Shown: positions 59,690 to 64,000 of the stretch, one piece after another | How positions within the stretch are numbered: position 1 is the stretch's first letter | How the letters are laid out: the number at the start of each line of letters is the position of its first letter | Origin: Planctomycetota bacterium | GTDB taxonomy: Bacteria > Planctomycetota > SZUA-567 > H5-PLA8 | Direction of reading: 5' to 3' | Length of the DNA stretch: 64,000 nt | NCBI GenBank assembly: GCA_027493525.1 | Contig: JAOSKN010000001.1 | Coordinates: forward strand, 2,232,001-2,296,000 | The notes under the pieces: generated by a model | The model's input: the letters and a program-made list of their open reading frames with translations, nothing else | Database searches by the model: none | Told to the model about the DNA's origin: nothing | Position numbers and translations under genes: made by a program

Positions 59690-60760
59690 ATGACTTATTT
59701 TGATCCTCCGGAATCGCACGCGATCCTGTACGAAGCCATCCACGGCGGGCCGCCGCCCCGGCCGCGCGAGGTGAAGCGCATGCTCGCCTCCGCCGGCGTG
59801 GGCTTCCCCTGCGCGGTCGTGGCGCTCCAGTACGCGGGGCGCAAGCCGCCGCGGCTCGCCGAAGGCCGCCGCGCCTTGCCGCCGCACCGCCTGCTGGCGG
59901 TGCACCCGAACATGGCTTACCTGAGTTTCGCCGGACCGGATCCGCCCTTCGCGCGTGCGCTGGCGCGGCGCCGGCTGGAGTTTGGACCCCCTCACCCCTG
60001 CCCCGCCCCGCAGCGCTGGGTCGGCGCGGTGCAGCAGGCGATCCTGAAGCTCCGCGCGCGGCAGTTCGCGCCGCTCGAGCGGCGGCTCGGCGAATTGAGC
60101 TTCGAGCGCGAACGCGCCGCGCGGCAGGAGGCGCTGCGGCTGTACCGCGAGCGGCACGCGCCGTACGAGGCCGCCGTCCGCGACTGGCTGAGGATCGTGC
60201 TCGTGCGCCACCAGCGGCAGCTCCACGAGGTCCGGCGGAAGCTGCTGGAATTCCTGATGCTCCTGACGCGCGACCTCGACGAAGGCTGGGGGCTGGACCG
60301 CGCGCTCCACGAGCAGCTCGCGCGGCTCCGCGAGACCTTCGCGCTCCCGCTCTTTCTGGAAGCCTTCCCCGAGGCGCTCAGGGAACTGGCGCGCTACCTG
60401 CGCGGGCGGCTGGCGGACGCCGGCGAGCCCGGCGCGGCCGGGGAGCCTGTCCGCCGCGCGCAAGGCTGGCTGCGCGAGCGGCTCGCCGAGCCCGTCGGAC
60501 TCGCGCAGGCCGCCGCGGCCGCCCACGTCAGCCCCGCGCACCTCTCGCGCCTGTTCCGGAAGGAGACCGGGCGCACGCTCACCGAGTTCCTCCAGCGGCA
60601 GCGCGTCGACCGCGCGCGGAAGCTCCTCGCCGAGACCGGCCACGGGCTGCTGCAAGTCGCGCTCGAGAGCGGCTTCCAGACGCCCGAGCACTTTCATCGC
60701 GTCTTCAAGAAGTTCGTGAGGATGACGCCCAGGGCGTACCGATTGGCGCAGCGGGCGTAG
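59690..60760 (+). CDS. AraC-family transcriptional regulator
   Basis: About 356 residues, with the C-terminal double helix-turn-helix [83 protein letters not shown]. The N-terminal part is a long helical/cupin-type sensor ([20 protein letters not shown]). ATG 59690 is taken, with GTG 59651 as an alternative. It is divergent from a PhyH gene with a 125-base gap, and is followed directly by a 7-bp tandem repeat. Confidence 0.85.
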   Translation: MTYFDPPESHAILYEAIHGGPPPRPREVKRMLASAGVGFPCAVVALQYAGRKPPRLAEGRRALPPHRLLAVHPNMAYLSFAGPDPPFARALARRRLEFGPPHPCPAPQRWVGAVQQAILKLRARQFAPLERRLGELSFERERAARQEALRLYRERHAPYEAAVRDWLRIVLVRHQRQLHEVRRKLLEFLMLLTRDLDEGWGLDRALHEQLARLRETFALPLFLEAFPEALRELARYLRGRLADAGEPGAAGEPVRRAQGWLRERLAEPVGLAQAAAAAHVSPAHLSRLFRKETGRTLTEFLQRQRVDRARKLLAETGHGLLQVALESGFQTPEHFHRVFKKFVRMTPRAYRLAQRA

Positions 60761-60762
60761 CG

Positions 60763-60828
60763 GTGATCTGTGATCTGTGATCTGTGATCTGTGATCTGTG
60801 ATCTGTGATCTGTGATCTGTGATCTGTG
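60763..60828 (+). repeat. 7-bp tandem repeat GTGATCT, nine copies
   Basis: Nine perfect copies begin three bases after the AraC stop and end before an AT-rich 40-base spacer. A second heptamer array with a different unit follows. Confidence 0.95.
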
Positions 60829-60850
60829 TGGAACAAATGTGGTACGATAT

Positions 60851-61885
60851 TTAGTTTGGATTATTGATTCCGCATTCCGCATTCCGCATTCCGCATTCCG
60901 CATTCCGCATTCCGCATTCCGCATTCCGCATTCCGCATTCCGCATTCCGCATTCCGCATTCCGCATTCCGCATTCCGCATTCCGAAGCCGGATCAGAACT
61001 CGTCTTCAGGCGGCGCGGGCGGGGGTTCGGGGAGGGGTTGCGGCTGGACGACGGGGGACGTGGAGGCGCCGGTGGGCGGACGACGGGCGGGCGCGGCTGG
61101 GGCCGAAGCACGGGAGGCGGGACCGGCGGAGGCACGGGTTGCGGCGCCGGTTCGGGGTTCAGAAGCTGCTGCAGCCGCTCAAGCACCTGCCTGGCGCGGA
61201 GGCGGATCTCCGGATCGCCTTCGTTGAGGGCCTGCTTCAGATACGGGAGCGCGGGCTTGCCGATCTCCAGGATGGCCTTCTGCGCGTCTTCGCGGGCCTG
61301 GAAGTCGTCCGCGCCGAGCTGCTTCACCAGGTTGCGAACGCGTTCGGCGACCTCGCGGTCGGCCGGCCCCATCACCGCGCGCCCGGGCTCGGTGACCTCG
61401 AAGCGCGTCCAGCCGCTCGGCAATTCCTTCGGCGCGCCGGAGAACGTCAGGCGAACCTCGTAGGCGCCGTGCGGCCTGAGCCAGTCCTTCTCGGCCCAAT
61501 CCAGGCCGCCCAGATCGATCCACTCGCGCATCGTCGCGCCCGGCGCAAGGCTCCGCTCGCGGAAGGCCTCAAGCCGCTCCGGTTCATCCGCGCCGCGCCG
61601 GGTCAGGACCAGTTCCTTGCCGTCGCGGCGGGCCGTGACGCGAAACTGCGTCAGCCCGCGCCGGTCTCGCGCGTAGCGGATGACGACGGGCTTCTCGCCG
61701 ATGTTGGTCAGGACCCACTCCAGGAGCACCGACTCGCCGGGACCGAACTCCGACTTCACCGCCTTGAGGGTAGCCTGCAAGCCCTCGACGGGCTCGCCGA
61801 TGCCGTTGGTGTTCTTGAGATCCTCGTCGCCCCAGGCCGCCAGGACGAAGCACCCGATACAGGCAAGCAAGCCGAACCGACGCAT
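60851..61885 (-). CDS. Secreted protein with BsuPI-like beta domain and HEAT-like repeat (single-base frame break at the end)
   Basis: The signal peptide is [19 protein letters not shown]. Residues about 30-175 resemble an immunoglobulin-like/BsuPI-type domain ([29 protein letters not shown]). Residues about 180-245 form a HEAT-like helical pair ([29 protein letters not shown]). A Pro-rich tail follows. As written it runs on into a 7-bp repeat and ends with repeated ECGMRNA. With one base added at the G5 run (61053-61057) it ends [14 protein letters not shown] at 60993, 297 residues, just before the repeat. The repeat tail is therefore probably not real protein. Confidence 0.75.
   Translation of the reverse strand: MRRFGLLACIGCFVLAAWGDEDLKNTNGIGEPVEGLQATLKAVKSEFGPGESVLLEWVLTNIGEKPVVIRYARDRRGLTQFRVTARRDGKELVLTRRGADEPERLEAFRERSLAPGATMREWIDLGGLDWAEKDWLRPHGAYEVRLTFSGAPKELPSGWTRFEVTEPGRAVMGPADREVAERVRNLVKQLGADDFQAREDAQKAILEIGKPALPYLKQALNEGDPEIRLRARQVLERLQQLLNPEPAPQPVPPPVPPPVLRPQPRPPVVRPPAPPRPPSSSRNPSPNPRPRRLKTSSDPASECGMRNAECGMRNAECGMRNAECGMRNAECGMRNAECGINNPN
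60873..60984 (+). repeat. 7-bp tandem repeat CATTCCG, sixteen copies
   Basis: Sixteen perfect copies, preceded by one variant (GATTCCG). The array lies directly after the probable true stop of the convergent HEAT-repeat gene. The same unit occurs about twice at 57051-57064, between surE and the sulfatase. Confidence 0.95.
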
Positions 61886-62051
61886 GCCGAAGCCCCCTTA
61901 TTCTTCTTTAGGTTGGACTCCCGACTCGCCTCCACGTTGCGCCGTACCGCAGCTTTTCAGGACCTTCATTCAATGCGGTATCTAGAAGGTACATAAAGAG
62001 TTATGCCAGAATTGACACACTGGGTGCAGGAAAGTGCCCGAATTAGAAAGA

Positions 62052-62079
62052 TTGACTCTCATTCTTCAAACGCTATGTT
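62052..62079 (+). promoter_or_regulatory. Candidate sigma-70 promoter for rnc
   Basis: TTGACT and TATGTT are separated by 16 bases, about 80 bases before the start of the RNase III gene. Consensus match is 5 of 6 and 4 of 6. A perfect TTGACA at 62014 has no matching -10. Confidence 0.35.
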
Positions 62080-62158
62080 TCATCCATGAGGTGGGGGTTT
62101 GGGACGCGGCGCCGGTAGCGGATTCCCAAGTTCGTCAACCCGATAGACTTCCGAGTAT

Positions 62159-62938
62159 ATGTCCAAACCCAAACCCTCAACGCAGATCATCCACCCGGAC
62201 ACCCATTACCTCCGACTCCAGGACCGTATCGGCTACTGCTTCCAGCGCCCCGAGTTGCTTGAACGGGCGTTGACCCATCCCTCAAGCACCGCCGAGGAAG
62301 ACTCCGACAACGAACGAATGGAATTCCTGGGCGACGCGGTCGTGAACTTGTGCGTCGGGCAGTGCCTGTACGAACTCTATCCTCGCTGGAACGAAGGGAA
62401 ACTGACCCAGATCAAGTCGGCGGTGGTGAGCACGGTGAGCCTGGCGCGGGCTGGGGAGTCGCTGGGGTTGCGGGACGTCGGGCGGTTGGGCAAGGGGCTG
62501 CCGGCCGACGAGCCGCTCCCGCCGAGCGTCTACGCGAACCTCTTCGAGGCCGTCACGGCGGCGGTGTACCTCGACAGCGGGCTGGAGTCCGCGCGCGCCT
62601 TCGTGCTGCGGATTCTGGGCCCCGAGCTGCGGGCGCTGGCGGAGAACGGCTGCGAGACGAACTACAAATCCACGCTGCAACAGCTCGCGCAGCGGCACGT
62701 GAACCTCACCCCGCATTACCGCGTGGTCAGCGCAACGGGCCCCGACCACGGGAAGACCTTCGAGATCGTCGCGGTGATCGGGAACCGACGCTTCCCGGCG
62801 GGGACGGGCAAGAGCAAGAAGGAAGCCGAACAGGCCGCCGCGCGCCGCGCCCTGGAGGTGCTCCGCGCCGAGGATGCGTTCTCCGACTCCGCCGAATCGG
62901 GGCGCCGGTTCCTCAAACTGGTCGAGGCGGCGGATTGA
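62159..62938 (+). CDS. rnc: Ribonuclease III
   Basis: The 259-residue protein has the RNase III signature NERMEFLGDAVVNL (about residues 51-64), with the catalytic Glu/Asp residues in LFEAVTAAVYLDSG. A double-stranded-RNA-binding domain follows from about residue 165 (TNYKSTLQQLAQRHVNLTPHYRVVSATGPDHGKTFEIVAVIGNRRFPAGTGKSKKEAEQAAARRALEVL). It processes rRNA and other structured RNA in the cytoplasm. Length slightly above E. coli Rnc because of a ~15-residue N-terminal extension. Confidence 0.96.
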   Translation: MSKPKPSTQIIHPDTHYLRLQDRIGYCFQRPELLERALTHPSSTAEEDSDNERMEFLGDAVVNLCVGQCLYELYPRWNEGKLTQIKSAVVSTVSLARAGESLGLRDVGRLGKGLPADEPLPPSVYANLFEAVTAAVYLDSGLESARAFVLRILGPELRALAENGCETNYKSTLQQLAQRHVNLTPHYRVVSATGPDHGKTFEIVAVIGNRRFPAGTGKSKKEAEQAAARRALEVLRAEDAFSDSAESGRRFLKLVEAAD

Positions 62939-63051
62939 ATTTTCTTTACCACAGAGGACACAGAGAACGGCCTGCCTTGGACATTGGAGTTGATGGCTGA
63001 ACCCGCCGAAAGCCCCAAGACGAACGACGTGGACAAGTAACCCTTACGCGG

Positions 63052-63079
63052 CATCCACCATCCACCATCCGCCATCCGT
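63052..63079 (+). repeat. 7-bp tandem repeat CATCCAC, four imperfect copies
   Basis: CATCCAC, CATCCAC, CATCCGC and CATCCGT lie directly against the stop codon of the AraC gene on the opposite strand. A nearby 9-bp near-repeat, CACAGAGGA/CACAGAGAA (62952 onward), is also present in the gap. Confidence 0.75.
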
Positions 63080-63784
63080 TTACGCTTTACGAATCTCAAA
63101 TTTCCGCCCCCGGCGCCGGAACCGGCCCGGAGTGACACCGGTTTGCCGCTTGAAATCGGCGATGAATTGGGAGGCGCTGCGGAGGCCGACGCGGCGCGCG
63201 AGGAGGCCGATCTTCTCGCCGGATTCGAGCAGCAGCTTCTTCGCGGCTTCGGCGCGCAGGCGGCGGAGTTCTTCGCGAAAGGAGCGCCCGGCAAGAGCCG
63301 CGAATTGGCGCGAAAGGTGCCCTTCGCTCAGTTCCAGCTCCGCCGCGTATTGCGCCAGCGAACGCGGTTCGGCGAGGTTCGCGCTTAGGTCCTCGCGGAT
63401 CGAGGCGACGACGCGGGCCATGCGCCCCTGCCCGGTCGGGCGAACGCTGCGCAGCAGTCCTTCGAGATAGCGCTCCATGGCGCGCTTGACCGCCCCGCGC
63501 GATCCGAGCCGGCTCAGCCGGCGCAGCGCGTCGATGTGCGCGGCCAGGAGCGCCGCGCCGGCGCCTCCGCCGAGGCGCGCGCCGCGGACGCAGGCGCTCA
63601 TGGTCTGCGCGCAGCGCATCTTGAAGAGCGTCAGGTCGCCGCCGCTCTGCCGTGCCAGGACCTTCAGGAGTTCGCGAAGGTCGCGTCGGGCCGCCGTAGC
63701 GCGCCCGAATTCGATCTCGGAGGCCAGCCGCGGGAGCAGGTCCCATTGGTAGCGGCGAGCCAGGGCCATCATATCCATAATCAT
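63080..63784 (-). CDS. AraC-family transcriptional regulator, short form
   Basis: The 234-residue protein has a helical N-terminal part (RLASEIEFGRATAARRDLRELLKVLARQS) and a C-terminal double helix-turn-helix (RSLAQYAAELELSEGHLSRQFAALAGRSFREELRRLRAEAAKKLL and KIGLLARRVGLRSASQFIADFKRQTGVTPGRFRRR). It is shorter than the others and has no cupin sensor that I can see. It diverges from a PhyH gene with a 95-base AT-rich gap. Confidence 0.85.
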   Translation of the reverse strand: MIMDMMALARRYQWDLLPRLASEIEFGRATAARRDLRELLKVLARQSGGDLTLFKMRCAQTMSACVRGARLGGGAGAALLAAHIDALRRLSRLGSRGAVKRAMERYLEGLLRSVRPTGQGRMARVVASIREDLSANLAEPRSLAQYAAELELSEGHLSRQFAALAGRSFREELRRLRAEAAKKLLLESGEKIGLLARRVGLRSASQFIADFKRQTGVTPGRFRRRGRKFEIRKA

Positions 63785-63879
63785 AGTATATCATATTATC
63801 GATATTTTTAGCATAGGCTCGTCATGGCGGTACGCCTTGGATCGGCGTAGGTTCTCCGCGGCACGACAGGAGAGCAAGC

Positions 63880-64000
63880 ATGACCTGGAGCGACGAGCAA
63901 TTCGCGAAGTACCGCAAGGACGGCTACCTCTTCGTGCGCGGGCTGCTGGGGCCGCGGGACCTCGGCGCGTTGAATGAGACGCTTCCGGAGTTGCTCGCCG
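63880..64000 (+). CDS. Phytanoyl-CoA dioxygenase (PhyH) family protein, 5' part only
   Basis: The first 40 codons read MTWSDEQFAKYRKDGYLFVRGLLGPRDLGALNETLPELLA. The YRKDGYLFVRGLL stretch is the usual start of PhyH proteins. ACAGGAGAG precedes the ATG. The metal site lies beyond the window end. It diverges from an AraC gene, making the fourth such pair. Confidence 0.75.
   Translation, partial: MTWSDEQFAKYRKDGYLFVRGLLGPRDLGALNETLPELLA

Noticed and set aside
60694..60966. A protein made of repeated ECGMRNA residues
   Set aside because: These residues are simply the translation of the 7-bp CATTCCG array. With the probable base correction, the HEAT-repeat gene stops just before it.
60873..60984. 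A CRISPR-like array
   Set aside because: Units are 7 bases with no spacers, and no cas genes are present. It is a simple tandem repeat.

Overview
The window is 64 kb of GC-rich bacterial chromosome, densely packed with genes on both strands. It carries two GroELs, cytoplasmic FHA domains joined to an extracytoplasmic part, sigma factors with extracytoplasmic tails, a formylglycine sulfatase, large secreted barrel enzymes and many phytanoyl-CoA-dioxygenase-like (PhyH) genes, each beside an AraC regulator. This mix fits Planctomycetota or a neighbouring lineage (Lentisphaerae, Hydrogenedentes and similar). The phylum is inferred from gene content only. I saw no rRNA, tRNA or CRISPR array.

Layout. 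1-1.3 kb: two overlapping membrane-protein genes. 2.0-9.8 kb: a UPF0210 protein, a secreted protein, a large TPR lipoprotein, a methyltransferase and a GGDEF protein with a starch-binding-like tail. 9.8-11.6 kb: a methyltransferase and a sugar-phosphate isomerase-like gene. 11.9-18.6 kb: a chaperone block groEL-groES-[DUF4160/DUF2442 cassette]-groEL2-dnaJ-grpE. 18.7-24.5 kb: a secreted barrel protein, an isomerase and an AAA ATPase. 24.6-34.5 kb: AraC/PhyH modules, a sigma factor joined to an extracytoplasmic barrel, and RarA. 34.6-41.6 kb: an M20 hydrolase, a class V aminotransferase, a decayed M20-like gene, a zinc-ribbon membrane protein, a dienelactone-hydrolase-like protein and a BaiN-like flavoprotein. 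41.6-51.2 kb: a second sigma-membrane fusion, TrmB, DUF6785/DUF6784 membrane proteins, an FHA protein and a membrane protein. 51.7-64 kb: ParA, a clan GH-A-like glycosidase, SurE, a sulfatase, RNase III and two more AraC/PhyH modules, the last cut by the window end.

Three features stand out. First, four copies of a 164-168 bp fold-back element sit at gene borders. Three lie at gene 3' ends, two of them between convergent genes, and supply all or part of a neighbour's stop codon. One copy is very different in sequence but keeps the paired architecture. Second, two ECF-type sigma factors continue through a membrane helix into large, unrelated extracytoplasmic domains. Third, an AraC regulator diverging from a PhyH oxygenase occurs four times. 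Short tandem repeats with a 7-base unit recur between genes.

Technical caution: at least nine genes read in full only after a single-base correction, mostly at a homopolymer run, and each corrected length is a whole number of codons. This looks like consensus error from long reads, though real frameshifts cannot be excluded. These genes are annotated across the break and the break is stated.
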